NCBI RefSeq assembly: GCF_000798815.1
Contig: NZ_JTLD01000119.1
Span: forward strand, 62,001 to 126,000
DNA length: 64,000 bases
Direction: 5' to 3'
Source of the DNA: Alistipes sp. ZOR0009
Lineage (GTDB): Bacteria; Bacteroidota; Bacteroidia; Bacteroidales; ZOR0009
Each line of letters begins with the position of its first letter. Positions within the stretch are counted from its first letter, which is position 1. Positions 50,788 through 59,360 of this stretch are shown here, piece by piece. Below the pieces are notes generated by a model. That model saw only the letters and a program-made list of their open reading frames with translations. It did not search any database and was not told the DNA's origin. The position numbers and the translations under genes are program-made.

Positions 50788-52368
50788 TTAAAACTCATAA
50801 CCAGTTTTATTGCTAGGATAGTCGAGCGAATAGTGAAGTCCTACGCTCTCCCTCATCGCCTTTGCATGCTTTATAATCAGATATCCAACGGCAACAAGGT
50901 TACGAAGTTCGCAGAGACTTTGCGTAAGAATTGATTTTTTGTAAAGTTCCTCGGTCTCTTGATACAGAATTTCCAAACGCTTAAGCGCCCTTTCAAGCCG
51001 AAGGTTAGAGCGAACAATTCCTACATAGTTGCTCATTATCTGCTGCATCTCCTTATAGTTTTGGGTAATCAGCACCATCTCTTCGGTGTGCGTTGTTCCT
51101 CCATGATCCCAATCAGGAATATTCTCCTGAAAAGAAATGGTTTCAAGCTTAGCAAGCGCATCCTGATACGCTTTTTCCGCATAAACAACGGCCTCTATTA
51201 GCGAGTTCGACGCCAAACGGTTACCTCCATGAAGTCCCGTACAAGAGCACTCTCCAACAGCATACAGCTTATGAATTGTGGTCTCTCCCTTCAAATCGAC
51301 CTTAATACCTCCACAAAGGTAGTGAGCAGCAGGAACCACCGGGATATAGTCCTTTGTAATATCAATCCCAATGGATAGGCATTTTTTGTAGATATTCGGG
51401 AAGTGATATCGTGTTTTGTCGGCATCCTTATGGGTAACATCGAGGTAAACAAAATCATCACCTCGCTGCTTCATTTCATTGTCGATAGCTCTGGCTACAA
51501 TATCGCGGGGAGCAAGGTTGCTGCGCTTGTCGTACTTAGGCATAAACTCTCGCCCATCGATGGTACGAAGAATCGCTCCGTAGCCACGCATTGCCTCTGT
51601 AATAAGATACGATGGCCGCTCGTTGGGGTTATACAGCGATGTAGGATGAAACTGTATAAACTCCATATTCTCGATAATTCCTTTGGCCCTATGCACCATT
51701 GCAATACCATCACCGGTAGCTATCGATGGGTTCGTCGTTGTGTGATAGGCATTACCTGTACCTCCAGTAGCCAGCACCGTAACCTTCGACCTAAACGTAT
51801 GGACTGTTTGGGTCTTTAGGTCAAGTACGTAAGCACCATAGCACTCTATGTCGTTCATATTACGCTTTACCAACCTTCCTAAGTGATGCTGCGTAATAAT
51901 CTCAACCGCAAAGTGGTGCTCCAGCACCGTGATATTCTTATGTGCTCTCGCCGCCGCCGATAGCCTACGCTGCACCTCAAAGCCTGTATTATCCTTGTGA
52001 TGAAGAATTCGGTGTTCCGAATGGCCCCCTTCCCGGTTAAGGTCGTACTTTCCCGATTCCTCTTTGTCAAACTTGACACCCCAGTTTATGAGCTGTCTTA
52101 TTTGGTTGGGTGCTTCACGAACCACCATCTCTACCACCTCTCGGTTGCAAAGTCCTGCTCCAGCTTCTAGCGTATCCGAGATATGCTTTTCAAAAGTATC
52201 AGGATCGTACATTACCGAAGCAATTCCCCCCTGTGCATAGCTGGTGTTGGTCTCCTCAATATTTGTTTTGCTGATAATTATCACTCGTCCATGCTCGGCT
52301 GCCTTTAGGGCAAAACTCAAACCGCCGATACCAGCTCCAACCACCAGAAAATCCGCTTCTCTATTCAT
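50788..52368 (-). CDS. nadB: L-aspartate oxidase
   Basis: A 526-residue FAD enzyme that oxidises aspartate to iminoaspartate, the first step of de novo NAD synthesis. The FAD-binding GAGIGGLS lies near residue 11. Family motifs include TSYAQGGIA, GGHSEHRILH with its catalytic-region Arg, QFHPTSLY and the ARDIVARAID segment. In anaerobes fumarate serves as the electron acceptor. The ATG at 52368 is preferred to one 14 codons upstream; TATATTTG lies 22 bases before it. nadA and nadC are not in the window. The neighbouring pnuC also serves NAD supply. Confidence 0.95.
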   Translation of the reverse strand: MNREADFLVVGAGIGGLSFALKAAEHGRVIIISKTNIEETNTSYAQGGIASVMYDPDTFEKHISDTLEAGAGLCNREVVEMVVREAPNQIRQLINWGVKFDKEESGKYDLNREGGHSEHRILHHKDNTGFEVQRRLSAAARAHKNITVLEHHFAVEIITQHHLGRLVKRNMNDIECYGAYVLDLKTQTVHTFRSKVTVLATGGTGNAYHTTTNPSIATGDGIAMVHRAKGIIENMEFIQFHPTSLYNPNERPSYLITEAMRGYGAILRTIDGREFMPKYDKRSNLAPRDIVARAIDNEMKQRGDDFVYLDVTHKDADKTRYHFPNIYKKCLSIGIDITKDYIPVVPAAHYLCGGIKVDLKGETTIHKLYAVGECSCTGLHGGNRLASNSLIEAVVYAEKAYQDALAKLETISFQENIPDWDHGGTTHTEEMVLITQNYKEMQQIMSNYVGIVRSNLRLERALKRLEILYQETEELYKKSILTQSLCELRNLVAVGYLIIKHAKAMRESVGLHYSLDYPSNKTGYEF

Positions 52369-52389
52369 GTCTTCGCGAAAATGGTTGAG

Positions 52390-52397
52390 CAAATATA
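52390..52397 (-). promoter_or_regulatory. Promoter -7 box TATATTTG for nadB
   Basis: An exact TAnnTTTG match on the minus strand, 22 bases upstream of the nadB ATG. It supports that start and rules out the ATG at 52410. Confidence 0.65.
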
Positions 52398-52482
52398 GAA
52401 ATAACCACAAAACCAGTGAAACAACTTTCCGTGTCTTACAGCAGGGAATTTGATGCTTTGGGCAAAATAACGCTACCTTTTT

Positions 52483-53145
52483 TCACGATTTTGAGACAGA
52501 CTGAAAGCGAAATTCATTAAACCATGATCGATAACCATAAATACATAAACCAAACAAAATAAGATATTCAAAAGACATCAAAAGAATGCCTTGCATCAGA
52601 TATACAACTACACAGATTATGTCAACAAACATCCATAAATACCAATTCTCAAGTTTTCTAGTAGCCATCAGACAATTAGCAATCATACTTAAGATTACTG
52701 AGGAGGCATTTACAAAAGGAAATGATGCGGGTTCTGGAAATATGCTTGGAATTAGCAGGTGAATTCGGCTCATGAAGACCCCTAAACTCCCAGCACCAAC
52801 AATTGCTATTCCTGCAACCACAAAGTAATCGCTCCTTCTCAGCCGCTCAACAGGCTTGGTCGCTTCAGCGCAGCCACGACGCCAGTAGTACCATCCATAA
52901 ATGGCTATACAAAAAAAGTAAATCTGCAACAGCATGTCCGAGTAGAGCCTTACCTGATAAAACACAAGAAAAAATGCGATGGTATTTATAAGTGTCACAG
53001 GCCATGCGAGCACTTTTGAACGAGCAGCAAACCAAACAGAAAGCAAGCCAAAAATTGTCCCAACAAACTCAACAAGGCTCATATTGTAACCCATTAAGCT
53101 AAATAGAACGCAGTCAATATCCAATAAATATCCCATAATCACCAT
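52483..53145 (-). CDS. pnuC: PnuC-type nicotinamide riboside transporter
   Basis: A 220-residue inner membrane protein with about seven helices and the PnuC pattern: LSVWFAARSKVLAWPVTLINTIAF, then YSDMLLQIYFFCIAIYGWYYW, and near the end a second aromatic cluster (ENWYLWMFVDIICVVVYL). It takes up nicotinamide riboside, or thiamine in some relatives, by facilitated diffusion. The adjacent nadB, in the same direction 114 bases downstream, supports the NAD-precursor role. Alternative starts at Met4, Met18 and Met22 are possible. Confidence 0.88.
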   Translation of the reverse strand: MVIMGYLLDIDCVLFSLMGYNMSLVEFVGTIFGLLSVWFAARSKVLAWPVTLINTIAFFLVFYQVRLYSDMLLQIYFFCIAIYGWYYWRRGCAEATKPVERLRRSDYFVVAGIAIVGAGSLGVFMSRIHLLIPSIFPEPASFPFVNASSVILSMIANCLMATRKLENWYLWMFVDIICVVVYLMQGILLMSFEYLILFGLCIYGYRSWFNEFRFQSVSKS

Positions 53146-53258
53146 TAAACATAGACGGCAATATACTTTTTTTAAGATATCTGAAAAAGAGTTTTGTTAA
53201 GGAGAATGATTGATTCCAAAATTCGCCAAATGCAAAAATTTAATATCTCAAAAGATTT

Positions 53259-53266
53259 TATCTTTG
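53259..53266 (+). promoter_or_regulatory. Promoter -7 box TATCTTTG for the glycan/acyl operon
   Basis: An exact TAnnTTTG match 79 bases before the first gene start at 53345. It lies inside an extended open frame that begins at 53210, which argues that the longer frame is not translated. Confidence 0.55.
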
Positions 53267-53344
53267 TTCGCTTGGCAATTGCTGCCTATTCTGAAGTTTT
53301 GCATTTGCAAGCAATTCAGACAAAAAACATTTAAGAGAGATAGC

Positions 53345-54079
53345 ATGAAAGTCACTGATGCTTTTTGGGAAGAACGAAATTTAGGAGTAAAAACTGTTGA
53401 GTTGCTGATCAACAGAGATGACTCCTGTTTAGAGATCGAAGAAACCCTTGCTGCATGCGAGAACTACCAATATTGCGTTGCAAAAGTAGAGGTTCCTAAT
53501 GTTGAGGCCCAAAGACTATTATCTAAACACGGTTTCTACTACGCAGAATCAAGCTTAAACATGTATTTAGATGTACGCAACTTCAGACTCTCTCCCTTAG
53601 AATCTCGAATAAACAAGCAGGTTACCTATAAGCCTATAAGTAGCTCTGAAATACCTCGGTTCGAAGAACGAATTCGAGAAGGAATTTTTGATACTGACAG
53701 AATTTTTCTAGACAGCGAATTTTCTGCAGAAAAAGCTGCCCAAAGATATTTAAACTGGATAAATGATGAGCGAACTAGGGGAACCGAACTCTTTGAAATT
53801 CTATACAAAGACACTCCTATAGGCTTTTTTACGCAAAAGCAGGTTGCGGAAAACACATACTATCCCTTTCTAGCCGGTTTATACAAGGAGTCCAATGCAA
53901 TTATAGGTGTTGGATTTTCGGTACTTGCCAAGCCAATTGAAAATGCTATATCAAAAGGAGGAAAGTTCATATCTACGTATGTATCCTCAAACAACCTACC
54001 AATTGTTAGATTGCATATCCAGCTCGGTTTCGTGCCGAACCACTTATACAGCGTTTTTGTAAAACATAATAGACAATAA
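53345..54079 (+). CDS. GNAT family acyltransferase (WecD-like)
   Basis: A 244-residue protein whose C-terminal half is a GNAT fold (about 130-235, with FEILYKDTPIGFFTQKQ, LAGLYKESNAIIGVGFSVLAKPIENA and STYVSSNNLPIVRLHIQLGF, the last being the usual acyl-CoA/Asn motif). It resembles WecD, which acetylates TDP-4-amino-4,6-dideoxygalactose. The two partners of WecD, a WecE-type transaminase and a WecF-type transferase, are encoded at the other end of this locus. The next gene is an acyl carrier protein only five bases away, so an acyl-ACP may be its donor. The start at 53345 follows the promoter box. Confidence 0.75.
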   Translation: MKVTDAFWEERNLGVKTVELLINRDDSCLEIEETLAACENYQYCVAKVEVPNVEAQRLLSKHGFYYAESSLNMYLDVRNFRLSPLESRINKQVTYKPISSSEIPRFEERIREGIFDTDRIFLDSEFSAEKAAQRYLNWINDERTRGTELFEILYKDTPIGFFTQKQVAENTYYPFLAGLYKESNAIIGVGFSVLAKPIENAISKGGKFISTYVSSNNLPIVRLHIQLGFVPNHLYSVFVKHNRQ

Positions 54080-54084
54080 ATAGA

Positions 54085-54324
54085 ATGACTGCAATAGAAA
54101 AGTACAACCAAGCCTTCATTGCTAATTTTAATATTACCGATGAGCAACTAAAAGGACTTACCTACCAATCTGTAGAACTTTGGGACTCTGTTGGGCATAT
54201 GAACCTCGTTGCTTCACTGGAAGATGCTTTTGACATTATGATGGAGACTGACGATATCATCGATTTATCTTCGTACGAAAAAGGGATGGAGATACTAAAC
54301 CAAAAGTATGCAGTTGAGTTCTAA
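54085..54324 (+). CDS. Acyl carrier protein
   Basis: A 79-residue acidic helical protein with the phosphopantetheine attachment Ser35 in LWDSVGHMNLVASLE. The usual DSL is DSV here, as in many dedicated, pathway-specific carriers. It is not the housekeeping AcpP, which lies with fatty-acid genes. It probably carries the acyl chain handled by the SDR, ligase, LuxE and LuxC encoded downstream. Its end overlaps the SDR start by 17 bases. Confidence 0.88.
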   Translation: MTAIEKYNQAFIANFNITDEQLKGLTYQSVELWDSVGHMNLVASLEDAFDIMMETDDIIDLSSYEKGMEILNQKYAVEF

Positions 54325-55063
54325 TGAAGGGAGAAAGCCAACAGCGCTAATAACAGGTTGTAATAGAGGCATTGGTAAAGCAATCCTTGAATGCTATGCA
54401 TCGCATGGAATCAATGTAATAGCATGCATCAGAACTATAACTCCAGATTTTGAAAACTTCACAAAAGAGCTTGCGAACAAAAATAGCGTCAGCATAACCA
54501 TCTACCCAATTGACCTTGCCGATCAGTCAAGCATCTCTTCCACTATGAAAGAGATATTTAGTAGCAAGGTTAGAATTGATATCTTGGTAAATAATGCAGG
54601 TGTTGCTTTTGGCAGTTTTTTCGCAATGACTTCTATCGCCAAAATGAAAGAAGTTTTCGAAATAAATTTCTTTGGACAGGTTGCAATTACCCAGTATGTC
54701 TCCAAGTGGATGCAAAAATGGGGTGGTGGCTCAATAATAAACTTAGCCTCAGTTGCAGGAATTGATGGAATGGAAGGATATTCGGCCTATGGTTCCAGCA
54801 AAGCTGCGTTAATCTACCTCACAAAAACGCTGGCTAAAGAGCTGGCGGGATATGGCATTCGAGTGAATGCTATTGCTCCGGGGCTCGTAGAAACTAATAT
54901 GGCCGACCAAATGGAAGTGAAAGCCGCAGATAAAATGATCGCAGGCAGCGCCATGAAGAGGTTGGGTACGCCATCGGAAATCGCAGAGCTAGCTCTATTT
55001 CTGGGTAGCGATAACTCTTCTTTTATTACAGGACAAGTAATCCGCATAGACGGAGGAATGTAA
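54308..55063 (+). CDS. SDR oxidoreductase, 3-oxoacyl-ACP reductase (FabG)-like
   Basis: A 251-residue NAD(P)-dependent reductase. The dinucleotide motif GCNRGIG is at 17-23, NNAG near 95-98, the catalytic Ser near 148, and Tyr161 with Lys165 in YGSSK. PGLVETNMA and the terminal FITGQVIRIDGGM are typical of FabG-like proteins. Next to a dedicated ACP it would reduce a 3-keto or alpha-hydroxy-keto group on the carrier-bound chain. The start overlaps the ACP gene by 17 bases, indicating coupling. Confidence 0.87.
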   Translation: MQLSSNEGRKPTALITGCNRGIGKAILECYASHGINVIACIRTITPDFENFTKELANKNSVSITIYPIDLADQSSISSTMKEIFSSKVRIDILVNNAGVAFGSFFAMTSIAKMKEVFEINFFGQVAITQYVSKWMQKWGGGSIINLASVAGIDGMEGYSAYGSSKAALIYLTKTLAKELAGYGIRVNAIAPGLVETNMADQMEVKAADKMIAGSAMKRLGTPSEIAELALFLGSDNSSFITGQVIRIDGGM

Positions 55064-55076
55064 ACTAGAACATGCC

Positions 55077-55907
55077 ATGATGAATACTGAAGAACTGAAG
55101 TTGTTATCCTACAACTTGCGAAAAAAATCGCTAGAAGTGGCTTATGGAGCAGGTAGAAATGGGGCTCACTTAGGAGGAGGCCTTTCGACAATAGAAATAT
55201 TTGCGGTCCTCTTTGGATCTATTATGAAATACGACAGTAAAAATCCTTTATCAGAAGAAAGAGATCGCTTAGTTATTAGCAAAGGGCATTGCGTTTTAGC
55301 ATACTACTCTGCTCTAAATTTGTTTGGATTCCTTTCTGATGAAGAATTGGCACTTTTCGAAAACAATGGCGCTTTTTTACATGGACATGCAACTCGCTCT
55401 TTGGAACGAGGTATTGAATTCTCAGGTGGCAGCTTAGGCATGGGACTCCCATTTGCTGTTGGAGTAGCTCTTGCTCTTAAAAGAAAAGGCTCTCCAAACA
55501 AAGTCTATTGCCTAGTTGGCGATGGCGAATGCGATGAAGGTTCCATATGGGAGGCCTTAATGTCGGCTTCTCATTTTGGCCTCAACAATTTAGTTGTGAT
55601 CGTAGACAAAAACGGGCTTCAGTACGATGGTAAAACAAGCGACGTAATGAGCGCTGACTCCTTGAGCGCTAAATTTCAAAGTTTTGGCTTTGAAGTTTCT
55701 GATGTAGATGGCCATTCTACCAAAAAATTGGTGAACGCTTTTTGTTCTTTTTCAAATACAACCCAACCTAAAGCTGTAATCGCAAATACGGTAAAAGGGA
55801 AGGGAGTTTCCTTTATGGAAAACGTAAAAGAATGGCACCATTCCGTATTATCCGAAGCCCAATACACAGCTGCACTCGAAGAAATAAAAAACGAATATGC
55901 CAATTAG
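55077..55907 (+). CDS. Transketolase-like TPP enzyme, N-terminal subunit
   Basis: A 276-residue subunit carrying the thiamine-diphosphate/Mg site: GDGECDEGSIWEA with Gly148-Asp149-Gly150-Glu151 and, about 30 residues on, DKNGLQYDG. Histidines of the transketolase family appear in GAHLGGGLS, SKGHC and LHGH. The C-terminal half of transketolase is encoded by the next gene with an 11-base overlap. Such split enzymes inside polysaccharide loci are believed to transfer two-carbon ketol units to special acceptors; they are not pentose-pathway enzymes. The acceptor here is unknown; an aldehyde made by LuxC is a candidate. Confidence 0.87.
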   Translation: MMNTEELKLLSYNLRKKSLEVAYGAGRNGAHLGGGLSTIEIFAVLFGSIMKYDSKNPLSEERDRLVISKGHCVLAYYSALNLFGFLSDEELALFENNGAFLHGHATRSLERGIEFSGGSLGMGLPFAVGVALALKRKGSPNKVYCLVGDGECDEGSIWEALMSASHFGLNNLVVIVDKNGLQYDGKTSDVMSADSLSAKFQSFGFEVSDVDGHSTKKLVNAFCSFSNTTQPKAVIANTVKGKGVSFMENVKEWHHSVLSEAQYTAALEEIKNEYAN

Positions 55908-56862
55908 TATAAACTCTCTAAAGGCGCGCACCTTCTCTAAGTTAGGACAGCGTGGATCAATCTTCGGAATGGCTATTTTTGATATTGTCGAAGAGACTCC
56001 TAATTTGGCTGTTTTAACAGCAGATCTTGCATCTTTATCTGGCTTGGATAGATTTGTAGCTCAGCATCCTGATAAATTCTATAACATCGGCATTGCAGAA
56101 CAAAACATGCTTGGTGTCGCTGCGGGATTATGTGCCGAAGGCTACAAACCAGTTTTGACAACCTATGCTACGTTCCTCTCGCTTCGAAGCTGCGAGCAGG
56201 TACGCCATTATATGGGATACATGAACCTAAATATGGTGCTGGTTGGCTCTGGCGCTGGTTTTGCAATGGGCTTTTCGGGAAATACGCACTACTCCATCGA
56301 AGATTTAGCGGTAATGAGGGCTATTCCTAACATTGTTGTGCTATCCCCTTCCGATTCGACGTTGGCTGTAAAAGCCTTTGAAGCAGCAATAAAAATAGAT
56401 AAACCCGTTTACATTCGCCTTACAGGTGGACTAAACTGCCCAATGCTCTACAAGGAAGACTTTCCGTATGAAATAGGGAAAGCCATTAAAATTAGAGATG
56501 GAGCAGACATTCAAATTATTGCTACAGGAATAATGGTTAATCGGGCATTACAGGCTGCTGCAATGCTTGAAGAAAAAGGCATTTCTGCAGAAGTTATCGA
56601 CATGCATACAATAAAACCTCTCGATACAAGCGCAATAGCACTTAACAAGAAACTGATTGTGACAATCGAAGAGCACAATATAATCGGAGGTTTAGGTGGT
56701 GCCGTAGCAGAACACTTGACCAGCAAAGGTGCTGGTGTAAAACTCCTTAGGCTAGGAATTCAAGATCAGTTTCTTAAATCGGGCGATGCAGAGTACCTGC
56801 TTGAGCAGTGTGGGCTCACCTCAAATTTAATCGCAGAGCGGATCTTAGAGACGTTGAAATAG
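55897..56862 (+). CDS. Transketolase-like TPP enzyme, C-terminal subunit
   Basis: A 321-residue subunit with the pyrimidine-binding domain (catalytic Glu68 in GIAEQNMLG, which activates TPP) and the C-terminal transketolase domain (about 190-310, IIATGIMVNRALQAA and VTIEEHNIIGGLGGAVAE). It resembles the DXS/transketolase C-terminal half. The overlap with the N-subunit gene enforces equal synthesis. Two bases separate its stop from the ligase start. Confidence 0.87.
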   Translation: MPISINSLKARTFSKLGQRGSIFGMAIFDIVEETPNLAVLTADLASLSGLDRFVAQHPDKFYNIGIAEQNMLGVAAGLCAEGYKPVLTTYATFLSLRSCEQVRHYMGYMNLNMVLVGSGAGFAMGFSGNTHYSIEDLAVMRAIPNIVVLSPSDSTLAVKAFEAAIKIDKPVYIRLTGGLNCPMLYKEDFPYEIGKAIKIRDGADIQIIATGIMVNRALQAAAMLEEKGISAEVIDMHTIKPLDTSAIALNKKLIVTIEEHNIIGGLGGAVAEHLTSKGAGVKLLRLGIQDQFLKSGDAEYLLEQCGLTSNLIAERILETLK

Positions 56863-56864
56863 TT

Positions 56865-58271
56865 ATGGATAGACTAACTAACATTTTTAGCAGATATCGC
56901 AGCAATACGTTGGCTATTGATGAGAACGGGCAAACTGCGAATTATGGAGATATCTGCGAGTTTTCTGAACGGATTAAATCCCTAGATCCCCAAAAGAAGT
57001 TGGTCTTTTGCCTTTCGGATAATACCTTAGGTTCGCTTGTTGGCTATCTATCCTTTTTATCGGCTGGCTGGGTGCCACTTATGCTCGATAAAAACATTGA
57101 TCGCAAGTTGCTTGATGACTTAATCTCGCAATATTCACCTAATTATATATGGACAGCAAAGAATTGCATCGACACCTTAACAGCAACCTCTTTAAACCAA
57201 GAAATATTTTCCTACCAACTTTATAGAACTGAAAGTTCGAAATGTATTTCCTTGAATAAGCAGCTCGCGCTGCTACTCACAACATCAGGAAGCACAGGCA
57301 GCCCCAAGTTGGTACGCATATCCTACAGTAATATTTTGGAAAATGCGGCATCAATAGCCAAATATCTCGATATAAATTCACAGGAACGGCCCATCACAAC
57401 CCTTCCGATGTACTACTCTTATGGACTCTCTGTTATTCATAGTCACATACTTTGCGGTGCAACCATTCTGCTGACATCGCGAAGCATCATGGAAAAAGAG
57501 TTTTGGAGTATGCTAAAGGAACAGCAGGCTTCCAGCATTGCTGGTGTTCCATACACCTTCGAAATGCTTCATCGCTTACGTTTTGAGAGAATGAACCTAC
57601 CTCATCTTAAAACCATAACGCAAGCAGGAGGAAAGCTTAATCCCAAGCTCGTGGAATACTTTGCCAACTCATGTAACATTAGCGGTAAGCGTTTTTTTGT
57701 GATGTACGGCCAAACAGAAGCAACTGCCCGTATGAGCTACCTGCCTTCTGAACTCGTAAGCCTAAAACCATCAAGCATCGGAATCGCGATTCCTGGTGGA
57801 GATTTCCATCTTACCGATGAAAATGGAAATGAAATAACCTTACCAAATATTTCAGGGGAACTTCTTTATAAAGGAGCAAACGTCTCTATGGGGTATGCCG
57901 AATCTATCTTGGACCTCGAAAAAGGAGATGAAAACAAAGGGCTTCTTTACACTGGAGATATTGCTCACCGTGACGAAGATGGCCTATATTATATTGTTGG
58001 ACGTAAAAAGCGGTTTATCAAAATATTTGGGAATAGGGTAAGCCTCGACGCAGCAGAGCAACTTCTGAAGGAAATTATAGGTGAGGTTGCATGTGTTGGA
58101 GTTGATGACAAGCTTACTGTTTTTATTACAGACCCAAGCAAAAGCGAGGAAGTAAAACGCTTTATATCGACTAAAACAGGAATCCACGTATCTGCTTTTG
58201 ACATACAGGTAATAAAAGAGATCCCAAAAAGTTCTTCAGGAAAAGTACTCTACTCTCAACTCCACTTTTAG
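56865..58271 (+). CDS. AMP-dependent acyl-CoA/acyl-ACP ligase
   Basis: A 468-residue member of the ANL adenylation family. The P-loop TTSGSTGSPK is at about residues 139-148, the YGQTEATARMSYL motif near 285, TGDIAHRDEDG near 367 and the catalytic C-terminal Lys in PKSSSGKVLY. It activates a carboxylate as acyl-AMP and passes it to CoA or, given the neighbouring carrier, to ACP. The start at 56865 lies two bases after the transketolase stop; a longer frame reaching back to 56808 would overlap that gene. Confidence 0.87.
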   Translation: MDRLTNIFSRYRSNTLAIDENGQTANYGDICEFSERIKSLDPQKKLVFCLSDNTLGSLVGYLSFLSAGWVPLMLDKNIDRKLLDDLISQYSPNYIWTAKNCIDTLTATSLNQEIFSYQLYRTESSKCISLNKQLALLLTTSGSTGSPKLVRISYSNILENAASIAKYLDINSQERPITTLPMYYSYGLSVIHSHILCGATILLTSRSIMEKEFWSMLKEQQASSIAGVPYTFEMLHRLRFERMNLPHLKTITQAGGKLNPKLVEYFANSCNISGKRFFVMYGQTEATARMSYLPSELVSLKPSSIGIAIPGGDFHLTDENGNEITLPNISGELLYKGANVSMGYAESILDLEKGDENKGLLYTGDIAHRDEDGLYYIVGRKKRFIKIFGNRVSLDAAEQLLKEIIGEVACVGVDDKLTVFITDPSKSEEVKRFISTKTGIHVSAFDIQVIKEIPKSSSGKVLYSQLHF

Positions 58272-58274
58272 CAA

Positions 58275-59357
58275 ATGGTTGATATCGAAAAAATACTTGA
58301 TATAGCTCCTTATTCATTAAACCATGCGGAAAAGGATTCCCTTATGAACGAGGTACAACAGGAGCTTACTCAAATGCACTATCAGAAGTGTTCTGCTTAC
58401 AAAAAAATGCTTGATGCGCATGGTCTTTGCATAGCACATCTGCCACACTACCACAAGATCCCATTTTTACCAGTACGACTCTTCAAAGAATTTGAATTAA
58501 GAAGCGTTCCTCAGGAAGATGTCGTGAAAACAATGACGTCATCAGGAACTTCAGGGCAAGCCGTCTCTCGAATTTATCTTGATAGGGAAACTTCTAGCCT
58601 TCAAACAAAAGCGTTGGTAAAAATAGTATCATCGTTCATTGGCAGCCAACGCATTCCCATGCTAATACTCGACAGTTCAGAAGTGGTGAAAAACAGAGCT
58701 ATGTTCTCAGCAAGAGGTGCTGGAATATTAGGTTTTTCCATGTTCGGGTCTAAGCGCTGCTATGCCCTTAACGAAAACATGGAGTTGGATGTAGATGGGG
58801 TTCAAAAGTTCCTCGAAGAGCATAAAGAATCTCCCATCTTCCTGTTTGGTTTTACGTTTATGATCTGGCTCCATTTCTACAACGAGCTGGTAAAAAAAGG
58901 CACTAAGTTAGACCTTAGCAAGGGCATCCTAATACATGGCGGAGGGTGGAAAAAGCTTGTTGGCGAATCCGTAACTCCCGAAGAATTCAAAAAAAGGCTT
59001 TTTGATGTTTGTGGCATACAAAAGGTTTACGATTACTACGGAATGGTCGAGCAAACAGGAACTATCTATATGGAATGCGAGCAAGGGCACCTACATTGCT
59101 CTATTTTTTCTGACATCATCATACGACGTACTGAAGATTTCTCTGTCGCCAATATTGGAGAAAAAGGGCTAATTCAGGTTGTTTCAATGCTCCCTAAAAG
59201 CTATCCTGGCCATAGCCTCCTAACGGAAGACGAAGGTGTAATACTTGGCGAGGATGACTGCCCCTGCGGAAGAAAGGGAAAATATTTTAAGATTTTTGGA
59301 CGATTGAAGAATGCTGAAGTGAGAGGCTGCAGCGATACATACAGCAAAAAGAGTTAG
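58275..59357 (+). CDS. luxE: LuxE-family acyl-protein synthetase
   Basis: A 360-residue ligase of the LuxE family. The adenylate-binding signature SSGTSGQ lies near residues 88-95, followed by YDYYGMVEQTGTIYMECEQG and a Cys-rich end CPCGRKGKYFKIFGR. In luminous bacteria LuxE activates a fatty acid and loads it on LuxC, which reduces it to an aldehyde. The next gene here is LuxC, so the same two-step reduction is expected. There are no luciferase genes (luxA, luxB), so the aldehyde has another purpose. Three-base gaps on both sides. Confidence 0.87.
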   Translation: MVDIEKILDIAPYSLNHAEKDSLMNEVQQELTQMHYQKCSAYKKMLDAHGLCIAHLPHYHKIPFLPVRLFKEFELRSVPQEDVVKTMTSSGTSGQAVSRIYLDRETSSLQTKALVKIVSSFIGSQRIPMLILDSSEVVKNRAMFSARGAGILGFSMFGSKRCYALNENMELDVDGVQKFLEEHKESPIFLFGFTFMIWLHFYNELVKKGTKLDLSKGILIHGGGWKKLVGESVTPEEFKKRLFDVCGIQKVYDYYGMVEQTGTIYMECEQGHLHCSIFSDIIIRRTEDFSVANIGEKGLIQVVSMLPKSYPGHSLLTEDEGVILGEDDCPCGRKGKYFKIFGRLKNAEVRGCSDTYSKKS

Positions 59358-59360
59358 CCA

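Noticed and set aside
53210-53344. Extended N-terminus of the GNAT gene
   Set aside because: It contains the promoter box TATCTTTG and codes for a Cys/Phe-rich stretch unlike the family.
55077-56862. Split transketolase as the pentose-phosphate enzyme
   Set aside because: Two half-size genes inside a tightly packed acyl/glycan operon; central transketolase is normally a single chain of about 670 residues.
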